A DNA stretch of 64,000 bases. Source: Hofstenia miamia (taxonomy: Eukaryota > Xenacoelomorpha > Acoela). How positions within the stretch are numbered: the first letter of the stretch is position 1; the number at the start of each line of letters is the position of its first letter. Shown piece after piece: positions 50,381-62,737 of the stretch. The notes beneath the pieces were generated by a model. It worked only from the letters and a program-made list of their open reading frames with translations, made no database searches and had not been told where the DNA came from. The DNA is taken from the NCBI GenBank assembly GCA_004352715.1, contig SCFE01000029.1, positions 597,469-661,468 on the forward strand. The letters are read 5' to 3'. The position numbers and the translations under genes are program-made.

Positions 50381-50600
50381 TATCCTTACTCATGCTGCTT
50401 TCGGTAAGCTGGCCCTTTCGTGTTAAACGCTCTTCCGGAACGTATTCGATAATTGAATTAAAAAGGGGCTTGAAAATGTATTTCTTTATCTTCGTGTATT
50501 CTTTTAAGGCTTTGTGAACGTCGCCAAAATAAACGCACCTTATGGGTATTGCCATTTGCCCGAATATTAACCATATTTTTATTAGCGTTACTTTTACGTA
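50381..50600 (-). other. Possible coding exon (unassigned), duplicated
   Basis: A minus-strand frame reads IWYVKVTLIKIWLIFGQMAI, CVYFGDVHKALKEYTKIKKY, then EYVPEERLTRKGQLTES, ending before a good donor (gtaagg). It has higher GC than its surroundings. The hydrophobic part followed by a basic tail resembles a last membrane helix and cytoplasmic tail, but no acceptor consistent with the frame was found. Partly duplicated at 50646-50850. Confidence 0.25.
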
Positions 50601-50850
50601 CCAAATTGATTTGTCCGCATTTTANNNNNNNNNNNNNNNNNNNNNTGTTAAACGCTCTTCCGGAACGTATTCGATAATTGAATTAAAAAGGGGCTTGAAA
50701 ATGTATTTCTTTATCTTCGTGTATTCTTTTAAGGCTTTGTGAACGTCGCCAAAATAAACGCACCTTATGGGTATTGCCATTTACCCGAATATTAACCATA
50801 TTTTTATTAGCGTTACTTTTACGTACCAAATTGATTTGTCCGCATTTTAT
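50401..50850. repeat. Local duplication across a 21-base N run
   Basis: About 50419-50624 repeats as 50646-50847 with one or two differences (a G/A change in the ATTGCCATTT-CCCG region). The Ns at 50625-50645 show it is a gap junction. Confidence 0.88.
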
Positions 50851-50880
50851 TCAAGCCTGTTAAGAAATATTGAAAGATTT

Positions 50881-53510
50881 TTAGATGTGCACATCTATGG
50901 GAAAGAGTCCGCTCATGCAATGATGAAGTATGTGTCAAAATATGTGTTTATGTCTGAATTACATGCAAATAAGATTTTTTATTGAGAAATCCGATTTTTC
51001 CAAAATTATTAAAATTATTTTAATGCCTAGTGTTCAGATAATGAGGAGGTCTAATGTCCATAACAACTAACCTGAAATATTTTGTTTTCTGACGACAATC
51101 TGTGTGAGTCTCGTCCAGGCACGCCGTAAGATGTTGTCGCTAATTTCAGCTGAAAACGAAAGAGGATACAATTCTCTATTTTTGGTGTTTTCAAATTTTC
51201 AATATCTTCACTAGTGAGCGAATTACAACTGTTTAAAAATTTTTTGTTGAAGTTATCGGACTTTGAAAAATGCCTATTGGAAATAGGGTTAATGGACAAA
51301 CTTGACAACTGAGTTTTCGTCTGGATAGCCTTTTATATACATCTCTATTCTATTGAATATGAAAAATTGAAGCAGATGAGAATGTTAAAAATTAATCTAG
51401 TCCAAAGCATATATTAAATTTTTTGGTAGAACAAAAAATATAATGACTGTTTGTAACATTAGATGAAAACCGTCTCGAATAAAATTTTACATACTTGTAA
51501 GTTCTCATTATAAAGATGAGATCTTTGTGCCCAGTACACCCTATAAATTCATTGGTTTTGACACATCGCCCTCAGATTAGGATTTGTGTTCAGAGTGTAA
51601 AATCATGATTGTTAGGCAAAATTTGAGGCTTCAAAAATCAACAATCCCACATTGTGCAGTGTATGTGAATAACATGAAATATTCAAATATTTTTTACATT
51701 AAAATTGTGTTCATATAACATAGTATTCCAATAACTTAAATTTCAGTTATATTATACAAAGCTTTAAATTTAATCATTGCTCTCAAAATTCCAGTCCTAA
51801 TTCCATAATTAAGACAAGTTCCTGCATCCCAAAATGCCAAAACTTGTAGAATTGCCAAAAAGCTCGTTTTAGTTTTCATAGTGTTGCAAGTTAAAATTAT
51901 AAAAAGGTTGAGAATCCCACCAACAATTCCAACTACTCCATTGCAGTAGTTTACAAATTTTAAAAAACTGTCGTCTGCTTCATTTTCTAATTTGTCATTC
52001 ATCTCTAACTTTCATTTTCTCTGAAAATACGAGAATTTAAATTTTTATAAAGTTCGCGTAATTGGGATTGGTTGTGGAAAGATTGTGAAATCTATTGAAT
52101 GATGTTTCTTGGAAAGCCGCTGTTATACTCAGCAACTTTGGTAGTGCTAGACGAATTTGTTTTTTAAAATGGTATATTTCTTGTATAACTTGTGCTTGCT
52201 TAACATTCTTCAAAATATAAATTTACTGTTGTTCATGTAAATCACTGTAATAATATAAATTTAAGAAAGATTTGCAGACTTTGATTTTTCAGTAAGCCGA
52301 AATTTGTTACAATTTACTACACTTAGATGTTCAAAAGAAGATTTAGAAAAATATAGTGAAGGTGGGATCAACTTGTTTGCAAGCATGTGAAAAAAGCTTG
52401 CTTCTTTCTTGAAAAAATCTATCCGCATTTTGAACACAGAATCATGATGACAACTGTTAGCTACAGCAATTTTAAACGAAGCAGTGCTTTAATACTAAAT
52501 ATAAATTTGTGATAGCTTTCATACAAAATATTAAAACGCTAATAACGCAATAAATACTTCGGATTTCCAACATCTGAAAACACCACTGGATAAACAATGG
52601 TCCTGTTTTTAGAAAAAACAAAATGGCTAAGGCTTGTTCTTGCTAATGGGCTTTAGATCTCTATATTATCTGAACACTAGGCATGGGAAGAGCTTAAGTA
52701 TTTTTGCAAAAATAGGCAGCTTTTTTATGTTCTTCGAGCACAGCAATAATTTTTATCACAAATCTTCGCCATTTACCTATAGATGGTTCAAGACCAAGGA
52801 TATCCAAATTTTCAAATGGGCTTGGAAATAATTGTTTCAAAATGTGTAAAAAATGGATGTTGAGGAAGGAAGTAACTCACCAGTATTTGTTTGAGAAATA
52901 CGGCTGCATAAATTGTTAATGGTTCACAATGTACAGCTACAAGAATGCTTCAAAAATCTCAATATTTGGTACAACAAAATATAATAACAACTTAATAAAG
53001 AGCGGATTCGTAAATTATTCAATATCGCTATGGAACAACGTGGACTACAGCACAAGGAATGAGTAAAATTATACACGATTTTGGAATAATTTGACTAATC
53101 ATAGAATAAGATGCACAATTCAAGAACAATAATTGAAAAAAATTTATTAATTTATGTGTAGTTTATAAATGTAACCAATAAACAAACAATTACTGTGATA
53201 ACAAAGCCCATATGAAAGTAAGACTTTGCATTATTTATAATCTTAATAAGTTTGTAAACTTAAAATATGTAAATTTACATGAGAATTTAATTATATGTGT
53301 TGTTGTTGTTGTTGCTTATTTAAAGAGTAAATGCAGACGATTTTTAAACAATTGTTAGGCAATCTAGAGATTAAGCATTATTTATTATTAAGCCTATAGA
53401 CCAAAGATGGAAGTGGTCCGGATTTTTGTAAACTGCCCTGCCCCGTCCACAGACGTTGTGGCCTACCCCATTTCTACGTGTTGACATCTTCCCCACGTTT
53501 TATATTATAC
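50881..53510. repeat. Left copy of a duplicated block (contains TM1-TM2 exon)
   Basis: 50881-51345 matches 54511-54981 and 52733-53510 matches 54982-55683. The central 51346-52732 exists only here. Copies differ by scattered substitutions and short indels. Confidence 0.92.
51739..52002 (-). CDS. GPCR exon encoding TM1-TM2
   Basis: Open frame starting MNDKLENEADDSFLKFVNYC, then VVGIVGGILNLFIILTCNTM (TM1 with the GN-like GILN motif), KTSFLAILQVLAFWDAGTCL (TM2, D in the L--D position), ending IKFKALYNITEI. A Met plus acidic extracellular N-terminus suits a first coding exon. Same strand and compatible order as the TM3-TM7 block 2 kb downstream. A donor near the exon end is uncertain, so the end given is the stop-limited maximum. 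The matching haplotype block 54511-55683 lacks this exon. Confidence 0.6.
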
Positions 53511-54510
53511 NNNNNNNNNNNNNNNNNNNNNNNNNNNNNNNNNNNNNNNNNNNNNNNNNNNNNNNNNNNNNNNNNNNNNNNNNNNNNNNNNNNNNNNNNN
53601 NNNNNNNNNNNNNNNNNNNNNNNNNNNNNNNNNNNNNNNNNNNNNNNNNNNNNNNNNNNNNNNNNNNNNNNNNNNNNNNNNNNNNNNNNNNNNNNNNNNN
53701 NNNNNNNNNNNNNNNNNNNNNNNNNNNNNNNNNNNNNNNNNNNNNNNNNNNNNNNNNNNNNNNNNNNNNNNNNNNNNNNNNNNNNNNNNNNNNNNNNNNN
53801 NNNNNNNNNNNNNNNNNNNNNNNNNNNNNNNNNNNNNNNNNNNNNNNNNNNNNNNNNNNNNNNNNNNNNNNNNNNNNNNNNNNNNNNNNNNNNNNNNNNN
53901 NNNNNNNNNNNNNNNNNNNNNNNNNNNNNNNNNNNNNNNNNNNNNNNNNNNNNNNNNNNNNNNNNNNNNNNNNNNNNNNNNNNNNNNNNNNNNNNNNNNN
54001 NNNNNNNNNNNNNNNNNNNNNNNNNNNNNNNNNNNNNNNNNNNNNNNNNNNNNNNNNNNNNNNNNNNNNNNNNNNNNNNNNNNNNNNNNNNNNNNNNNNN
54101 NNNNNNNNNNNNNNNNNNNNNNNNNNNNNNNNNNNNNNNNNNNNNNNNNNNNNNNNNNNNNNNNNNNNNNNNNNNNNNNNNNNNNNNNNNNNNNNNNNNN
54201 NNNNNNNNNNNNNNNNNNNNNNNNNNNNNNNNNNNNNNNNNNNNNNNNNNNNNNNNNNNNNNNNNNNNNNNNNNNNNNNNNNNNNNNNNNNNNNNNNNNN
54301 NNNNNNNNNNNNNNNNNNNNNNNNNNNNNNNNNNNNNNNNNNNNNNNNNNNNNNNNNNNNNNNNNNNNNNNNNNNNNNNNNNNNNNNNNNNNNNNNNNNN
54401 NNNNNNNNNNNNNNNNNNNNNNNNNNNNNNNNNNNNNNNNNNNNNNNNNNNNNNNNNNNNNNNNNNNNNNNNNNNNNNNNNNNNNNNNNNNNNNNNNNNN
54501 NNNNNNNNNN
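53511..54510. other. Assembly gap (1000 N)
   Basis: A round-number run of N between the two copies of the duplicated block. Other gaps are 50625-50645, 55125-55134, 56826-56945, 58228-58285, 62749-63190 and single Ns at 18542 and 47847. Confidence 1.
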
Positions 54511-55683
54511 TTTAGATGTGCACATCTATGGGAAAGAGTCCGCTCATGCAATGATGAAGTATGTGTCAAAATATGTGTTTATGTCTGAATTACATGCAAA
54601 TAAGATTTTTTATTGAGAAATCCGATTTTTCCAAAATTATTAAAATTATTTTAATGCCTAGTGTTCAGATAATGAGGAGGTCTAATGTCCATGGGAACAA
54701 CAACTAAATATTTTGTTTTCTGACGACAATCTGTGTGAGTCTCGTCCAGGCACGCCGTAAGATGTTGTCGCTAATTTCAGCTGAAAACGAAAGAGGATAC
54801 AATTCTCTATCTTGGGTGTTTTCAAATTTTCAATATCTGCACTAGTGAGCCAATTACAACTGTTTAAAAATTTTTTGTTGAAGTTATCGGACTTTGAAAA
54901 ATGCCTATTGGAAATAGGGTTAATGGACAAACTTGACAACTGAGTTTTCGTCTGGATAGCCTTTTATATACATCTCTATTTCTTCGAGCACAGCAATAAT
55001 TTCTATCACAAATCTTCGCCATTTACCTATAGATGGTTCAAAACCAAGGATATCCAAATTTTCAAATGGGCTTGGAAAAAATTGTTTCAAAATGTGTAAA
55101 AAATGGATGTTGAGGAAGGAAGTANNNNNNNNNNATTTGGTACAACAAAATATAATAACAACTTAATAAAGAGCGGATTCGTAAATTATTCAATATCGCT
55201 ATGGAACAACGTGGACTACAGCACAAGGAATGAGTAAAATTATACACGATTTTGGAATAATTTGACTAATCATAGAATAAGATGCACAATTCAAGAACAA
55301 TAATTGAAAAAAATTTATTAATTTATGTGTAGTTTATAAATGTAACCAATAAACAAAACAATTACTGTGATAACAAAGCTCATATGAAGTAAGACTTTGC
55401 ATTATTTATAATCTTAATAAGTTTGTAAACTTAAAATATGTAAATTTACATGAGAATTTAATTATATGTTGTTGTTGTTGTTGTTGCTGATTTAAAGAGT
55501 AAATGCAGACGATTTTTAAACAATTGTTAGGCAATCTAGAGATTAAGCATTATTTATTATTAAGCCTATAGACCAAAGATGGAAGTGGTCCGGATTTTTG
55601 TAAACTGCCCTGCCCCGTCCACAGACGTTGTGGCCTACCCCATTTCTACGTGTTGACATCTTCCCCACGTTTTATATTATACT
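54511..55683. repeat. Right copy of the duplicated block (lacks 1.39 kb)
   Basis: Continuous match to 50881-51345 then directly to 52733-53510. The join at about 54981 deletes the TM1-TM2 exon region. Contains a 10-base N run at 55125. Confidence 0.92.
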
Positions 55684-58206
55684 GCCCGAATTAGCCTACT
55701 AAAAAATTCTGCTCCAAATCTACTTACGATATTTTATTGCCCCATATTTTTTCTAGACAATTTTCATTGCACACCTCCACTCAAATATTTTGAATCCTTA
55801 CTTCCTAAAAGATACAGAATCATTTCTTAAAATGTCATCTCTACTATTACTACCACTAGGAATCTAATAACAAACGTGATGCCAATGCACAGTGGCGGAT
55901 TTAAGAGGGAGGGGGACTATGGGACTGCAGTCCAAATTTTTATATTTAATTTGCCAAACGATCCAAGGGTTTGGCAAATATTTGTAAAATATTTGGCAAA
56001 TTTTTAAAATAACTTGCATCTGATTTTAAAACTTTTTTCAAATAATATTACATATTCTTAAGAATATATCAAATATATTGCAATATTAGGCCTTTCATCT
56101 ACAATCCACCAAATTTTATATCTAATAAATTATAAGGACAGTTGAAAGAACTGCTTCCACATTATACAAAAATCGGTGCAAGTTTCAGTGCAGATGTTAA
56201 TTATGACATATATTTGTTGAAGAGTGTAGACCACGAAGGGCTGTCTCCCCATATTTCTCGAAAAACTACAAGTCTCTAACTAAAAAATACTGGTCTTTCT
56301 ATCTTATGAGAAATAAAAAAAAGCTTTCTCATTTTTTTTGCAAAAATAGCTGAATACGGCCCTAGCTATGAAAGCTAAATTAAAATCCCTGAAAAAACAT
56401 AGATTTCTACCTTATTTTAATGCCCAGATATTTGTCGCTGGCCTCAGCACATAATAATGTCAGCACAATTTTGATATTTCTCAAATAGTATATTGTACAC
56501 AATAAAAGTGCTCAATGAAACTGGCCCTTTGTATGAATTAAAAAAAATCTGTACACTGGATGAATTTAAACTGCTAAGTGTATTTCAGATGTTCTGTAAG
56601 CCCAATGTAGTTGTTAGAGGCCCTGTAAAATCATCAAGATTCAATCACACTACACCTCAAAAGCAATCAAACATCATCCAAACATAATAGCGTGGGTTGC
56701 CTCAGTCATCATTATTGCTAAGATGAGCACGTACAAGTACATCAGCATTCTGAAAAAACTATAAATTTTTAATTCAGATACTGAGAACTGATTTATCTAG
56801 GAAAGGGGCTTCTGAACCCCCCCCCNNNNNNNNNNNNNNNNNNNNNNNNNNNNNNNNNNNNNNNNNNNNNNNNNNNNNNNNNNNNNNNNNNNNNNNNNNN
56901 NNNNNNNNNNNNNNNNNNNNNNNNNNNNNNNNNNNNNNNNNNNNNGATGTATCTTAGGGGGCTTCTGAACCCCCCCCCCCCAATCTGCTAATTTTTTCTT
57001 CAAAATATTAAATTCGCTATATGACATATTTCAAATGATGTTCAAAATGTATTCATAATACTATTGACTTTTATAAATGTTTAAAATTTTAGAATTTTTT
57101 GTAACAAATTTTTAAAAATTTCTGAAATTTTGAACGGTTTTTTGCATAAAATTGTTCAGATTTTGTTGTACAAAATAATTTCCCATTTCATTCAAAAACC
57201 TAGTAATCTTAGGAATACACCATCTCCTTCATTTTAATGTTATTTGTTATTTTACATGGTAGAAATTTCGATCCTAAGCCTACAAAAATGCAACTTCATT
57301 CCTACATAGAAGTTTTATAATCAGCTAAGATCATTCAATTCTCAAATTACTGATTTGCAAAGAATTGCGAGTTTCGAAATTATTGATATGATACCTAAAT
57401 TTTTTGAATGATACCTCCATTTCTTGACCTATTTTGTATTTTCCAAAAATTTGAAATTGTAATTACTATGGTACAGAAAAAATTACAAGTTGACATTCTG
57501 GTACCCTTACGTAGAAATTTGAGTACTTGCTTTTTATATTGTATTTTAAATTGAATTTTCAACAAATAAAATCTAAAATTCCAAAGTTTTATGGGTTACA
57601 CAATTGCATATACTTTTCTTTGTATTTTACATCAACAACTTAATGTTCATGCAATATTCACATTGCCAAGAAAAAATGAATATTAACCCGAGCAAAAACA
57701 AGTCGAATCTGGAAATTTGATTTAACCGGACTGCACTGATAAGAGGGGAATCTCTTCCGGCACAATTTTGTTCAATTTTGTATTCTGTGGCCTATTTTCT
57801 AAAATGGATTGTGAATATACAAGTCTACTCTTTGACATATTAATGCATGCATTTAATGAAGCCTTTTATTAATGTATTGGAAAGTATCCCAAATATCACT
57901 TTATTTGGAATCATGTATTGTCAACCAACATTGATTTGTTCAATAAGGTCATTCAACCATTGTTTAGCAATCCCAAATCATGAGAATTTTTTTTGGAAAT
58001 GATTTTCTGAAATAGAAATACAAGAGTTTATGTACTTTTGCTTAACATTTTTGATGACATAATTGCATACTTTTCAAAAGGTGAACTATTTTTAGGAACG
58101 CAAAACATCAGATAGGCAGACTTAAAACAAGTAAGAATCTAGGGAATTATGCCCGAATCTTGATTCCTACTCATAATCCTCTAGCAAATTTTAACTTTAA
58201 AGAAAC
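55684..58206. other. Non-coding stretch with C-rich motif and gaps
   Basis: No gene recognised. CAGTGGCGGATTTAAGAGGG at 55890-55909 resembles a hAT-type MITE terminus. GGGGCTTCTGAACCCCCCC occurs on both sides of the gap 56826-56945, suggesting one locus split by the gap. Confidence 0.4.
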
Positions 58207-58286
58207 TTGGATATATATATATATATANNNNNNNNNNNNNNNNNNNNNNNNNNNNNNNNNNNNNNNNNNNNNNNNNNNNNNNNNNT

Positions 58287-58321
<35 letters not shown>
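58207..58321. repeat. (TA)n microsatellite spanning a gap
   Basis: TA runs on both sides of a 58-base N run. Confidence 0.9.
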
Positions 58322-58322
<1 letters not shown>

Positions 58323-58375
58323 GAGCTCTAGATACTATTGGATTTGTATCAACCACCCGCACTTTCTGATTTTCC

Positions 58376-58720
58376 ATAGTGGCAGCGCCCTCTTTGATGC
58401 AAAGCCAGAATAAATCGTTTTATCAAAATCCTTTTACAATGCGCATTTAGAAAAGGGGTCTAATTTCTTATGTATGAGTTTCAAGTTTTTTAAAAAAAAA
58501 TTCTTTTTTGACCCGTATCAAGCGCCCTCGCCATAGTATCTAGCGCCTTTTTTAATGAAAAGCCAGAATAATTCATTTTATCCAAAAATTAGGGGTCTAA
58601 TTTCTTATATATGAGTTTCAGGTTTTTTCAAAAAAAATTTTTTTTTGATCGGTATCCAGCTCGCTCCACCATAGTATCTAGCGCCCATATAGATTTTTTT
58701 GTATCTAGCGCCTTGTAGAT
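58376..58720. repeat. Tandem repeat, unit about 155 bp, two-plus copies
   Basis: Two successive units carry AGCCAGAATAA, AGGGGTCTAATTTCTTAT, ATGAGTTTCA, a long A/T run and a TAGCGCC-type motif; partial copies of TATCTAGCGCC follow to 58712. Satellite-like, non-coding. Confidence 0.8.
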
Positions 58721-58753
58721 ATTTTAAAATTTTGTATACAAAGCCCGTATATA

Positions 58754-59489
58754 CAATACTGGCCATATTATTATGATAATTTCATTTTTGTTATCACTAA
58801 TGTTTTTCTTGTTTACAAGACCTTCTATGCAACAAGTTTGTTTACATTCTACATCAAAGTTGATAGTTTTCTCATTTCCTGATAAAATAGTTGATTTCAT
58901 AGTTCTGTATGTGTTTTCACTCTAGTTTACAATCGGAAAACGACCAGACTTAACTCCTAGAAAACGAGCAAAAATTGAAGTTCTTCTCTCACATTCAGGT
59001 ATGACACAAACTAAGATTGCATCAATTTGTGGTGGTTCACAAAACACAGTATCTGGCATTACTAAAAAGGTCAAAATGCAAAACATCCATTTCTCCTAGA
59101 CGCAAGGGGAACTGTGGAAGACCACGGAAAACCACTGAGGCTGATGGCAGATATCTCTTGATAAAATGAAATCTGATAGGAAGCTCACATCAACTGAGCT
59201 AAGAGAGGAACTGAGTCTGGCTGGAGTTGCTATTAGTTCACTTATGAATGTTTGGCATCAGAGTGATGTATTAGTTCACTTATGAATGTTTGGCATCAGA
59301 GTGATGGAACGAAGGAACGCTGTCAGAGACTCATTAACAGTATGCCACGTTGAATGTCAACTGTTATAAAGAGCAGAGGTGGACAAACATCATATTAATG
59401 CACTGTTTTAATATAGTTTTTTGTAAAATATCTATTAAATCCGTATTTTAGATAAAATTCCAATTACCATAATAATTTGGCCAGTATTA
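58754..59489 (+). mobile_element. Tc1-type transposon, internally deleted
   Basis: Ends CAATACTGGCCATATTATTA and, inverted, AATACTGGCCAAATTATTAT with TA on both sides. The interior (58935-59230) encodes LTPRKRAKIEVLLSHSGMTQ, IASICGGSQNTVSGITKKV (first HTH), then in shifted frames RRKGNCGRPRKTTEADGRYL (GRPR motif) and SDRKLTSTELREELSLAG (second HTH). The catalytic domain is absent. A 38-bp segment is directly repeated at 59231 and 59269. Confidence 0.87.
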
Positions 59490-59509
59490 TATATATATAT
59501 ATATATATT

Positions 59510-60420
59510 GACATATTTGCATATATATTCCTACATGTAAAATAGTTCATTCATTCTTTTGAAGATTTAGGGCTATTGAATTGAGAAAATAATATTGGGG
59601 AAACTGAATAGGCTGCGCTTTTTGACATGCTAGACAAAACTGATAAGTTTACTATTTGTATATCTACCTTTTAGTATTATATTTTTCTAATTTCATTTCA
59701 ACCTAAAAAAACAGAAGCAGCATAATGAATGTCTATGTTATAAATTACTAACAGTCAATTATGTTTACCTACACCTATGCAGTTATTGTTAAGGCACTTA
59801 TGTGTTCTGGTGTTCAGTCAGTGAAGGCAGTCTCGAACAAAAGCTGTTGCCTTCTAATTGTTCTTAGGTTCAATAGGAAGGGCTTCCTTACTCTTAGGAA
59901 GGCTTATTTTTAGAAATTTCTTTGCAACTTAGCCCTTAATATTTTTAACCAGAAAATTTAGGCCCAATCACTGCCCGTCCTGAATCCAGCTCAACCCACT
60001 CATATCCAATTTAGCACATTTCTATGACATTTGTTAGGAAATTTTCACGATTTTGAGGCTTGCTAGGACAAAGTTATGTATGTTAGAAACTTCTAATAGA
60101 ATCTGCACGCTGAAATTGATAATTCTAAATGGAGTCTTTCATGAGTATATGATACTAACATACAATTTAAGAAATTATATATCATTCACTACAACTGTAG
60201 TGCAATAGTTTATTTTTTTTCAATTTTAGCCGTTCTTTTCCAGTGACTCATTGCAACCCTAGCCCATCGAAGGTTAACAGAAGAAAAGTCAGTACTGAAG
60301 ATTATTAGTAAGTCTGTGCTGCTATAAAGTACCCTTAGCTACATTTTGTAACTTGCCATAGGGTATTTTTGTACCCACACCTGCCCGTAAGAGGTTCATG
60401 GACATCCATACCCGAGAATC
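59510..60420 (+). repeat. Left arm of a 0.9-kb inverted repeat
   Basis: Reverse complement of 61838-62737 throughout, at high but clearly imperfect identity with small indels. It starts beside a (TA)n run. No coding content was recognised in the arm. Confidence 0.92.
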
Positions 60421-60589
60421 TGATTACATGTAATAAAGAGGTTCTAAATTGATCCATTTCATGTCAATTACTCACTGCGATTTTAGGTATAACATATTTT
60501 TCTCAATAGTTGATGACTGCATTTATAAAAATTGTAGTCTGTTTTTAGACAAGCATTGCACTATGAGCTAACTACAGAATTTGGGGTGA

Positions 60590-61275
60590 TGATGGTCTCC
60601 TTCCAGAGAAGGTCGTAGCGAAGGGGGACTCGACAAGAGCTAAGCGGCTTTTCCCCGCAGCTACCTGCCGGTAGGGCTGATATGTGTACCAATATTAATG
60701 ATGGGGCGGGTATGGATAGAGAATAAAACTAATAAAACATGAGCAATATCAAGAAATTAACCAGTTCTTATGGGAACCTTAGTAACAAGTTTGTGGAACG
60801 ATTATATCAACTACATCACGAGGAAAGCCTCTCAAAGACTATACTGCCTTAGAACTCTAAAAAGCTGTACTGATAACATCACAATATATAGCATCTTTCT
60901 TAACACCATCGTAAGCAGTCTGGACTATTGCTCACCAGTCTTCACTGTGCTACCTGAATATCTTAACTCTAGATTGCAAAGTATTTGTGTCAGAGCACAG
61001 CGCATCATGACTGTCACACTGGTGGAGCTGTGATCATACATTCGCGACGTATTCCCATCGGCGCTCGTGTTTTCAAAGCAGCGGATTCTCATCCAAGCCA
61101 TGCTTTATGTAGTATCATTCCGGACACATTGCCCTATACCGGGAAATTCCGTGTACGCCGCCTTAAATCACGCCGACATGCTCGCCAGTTCATTCCTTTT
61201 TATACAAAGTATTTTAACAACTAATGTATGTCTTTTTATAAATATACGATTTCTTTCTTTCTTTCTTTCAATGAT
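60590..61275 (+). pseudogene. LINE 3' end (ORF2 C-terminus) with TTTC tail
   Basis: Encodes TRKASQRLYCLRTLKSCTDN, LNTIVSSLDYCSPVFTVLPE and RLQSICVRAQRIM, then after a frameshift RRLKSRRHARQFIPFYTKYF and a stop at 61224. This is the usual C-terminus after the RT in CR1/L2/Jockey-like LINEs. A (TTTC)n run near 61253-61269 fits a LINE 3' tail. The insertion lies in the loop of the inverted repeat. Confidence 0.82.
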
Positions 61276-61837
61276 TAAAGACGCCCTGAAACGTTTTATT
61301 ATTGTTATACTGGAGTATAATGTTTGTTTCTGACCAATGTTAAAGTGTTTTCGAGATATAGCAATCACTTAGGGCGTAGGTATTTTCGCAATTCTCATTA
61401 AAATAGGCTTTCCTTAATTACAAAAAATGGAATAAAATTTCTTCATGGGGCAATGATTTATGAGGTTCACAAAACTTTAAGGTTTATATTTATGTACATG
61501 AAAGCTAGTCTCTTAAAGACATTGTTTATTGATGGCAGAGCATAAAATTTTTCAAAAAATGGTTTCTATCGTATAAAACACACTAAAAACATTATTGAAA
61601 TAATCACATATTATGCTTAGATCGTTTGCGAAGGGGATGACCGTACCCCTGAATCCTCGCATGAGTATAAAATAGATTACTTAAATATCAATTCTAGTAT
61701 ATTATTTTAGCTGCTACCAAAATCATCACAGCTAAAAGAACGAACTTGTTAGATGACCAACCATAAAGACACTAGTTTTGCATAATTTTGGATTTTGTTA
61801 TTTATTCATTAGTTTGTGAAATTGAGGTTACAGGTAT
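61276..61837. other. Loop sequence of the inverted repeat, non-coding
   Basis: AT-rich, nothing recognised between the LINE tail and the right arm. Confidence 0.5.
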
Positions 61838-62737
61838 TTGGGTGGGCCTTCTCGGACATGGATGCCCATGAACCTCTTAGGGGCAGGTGTGGGTACAAAA
61901 ATACTCTATGGCAAGTTACAAAATGTAGCTAAGGGTACTTCTTAGCAGCACAGACTTACTAGGGAATAATCCTCGGTACTGACTTTTCTTCTGTTATTCT
62001 GCGCTGGGCTAGGGTTGCACTGAGTCATTGGAAAAGAACGACTAAAATTAAAAAAAATAGACTATTACACAACAGTTGTAGTGAATGCTATATAATTTCA
62101 TATACAACGTTTTGAAATTGTATATTAGTATCATATACTCTTGAAAGACTTCATTTAGAATTTTCAATTTCAGTCTTCAGATTCAATTAGCAGTTTCTAA
62201 CATACCTAACTTTGTCCTAGCAAGCCACAAAATCGTGAAAATTTCCTAACATGTTTCATAGAAATGTGCTGAATTGGAATTGAGTGGTTTGACCTGGATT
62301 CAGGCCGGGCAGTGATTGGGCCTAAATTTTCTCATTAAAGTTATTAATGGCTAAGGTGCAAAGAAATTTCTAAAAGTAAGAAAGCGCTTCTTTTTGAACC
62401 TAGGAACAATTATCAGGGAAACAGTCTGTGTTCGAAACTCCCTTGACTGATTTAACCACAGAACCATAAGCGCCTTAATAATAGCTGCATAGGTGTAGGG
62501 AAAAATAATTTACTGTTAATAATTGATAACATAGATATTCATTATGCTGATTCCGTTTTTAGGTTGAAATGAAATTAGAAAAATATGAAAAATGTCATAC
62601 TGAGTAGATATACAAATAGTAAACTTATCAGTTTTGTCTAGCCTGTCAAAATGTGCAGCCTATTCAGTTTCCCCAAATAAATCTTCAAAATAATGATGAA
62701 CTACATTAGATGTAGGAATATATATGCAAATAAGTCA
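61838..62737 (-). repeat. Right arm of the 0.9-kb inverted repeat
   Basis: Inverted copy of 59510-60420, ending in a (TA)n run that enters a 442-base gap. Divergence between the arms argues against a simple assembly palindrome. Confidence 0.92.

Noticed and set aside
50767-50985. Plus-strand 72-residue ORF, partly repeated after the gap
   Set aside because: Its antisense frame is GC-richer and more exon-like; no known domain on the plus strand.
51051-51308. Minus-strand 85-residue ORF present in both duplicated copies
   Set aside because: The copies differ mostly by amino-acid-changing substitutions and an altered end, so there is no sign of selection. A possible small exon inside (51060-51140) could not be tied to a gene.
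53456-54616. Long ORFs spanning the 1000-N gap on both strands
   Set aside because: They are translations of unknown bases and carry no evidence of coding.
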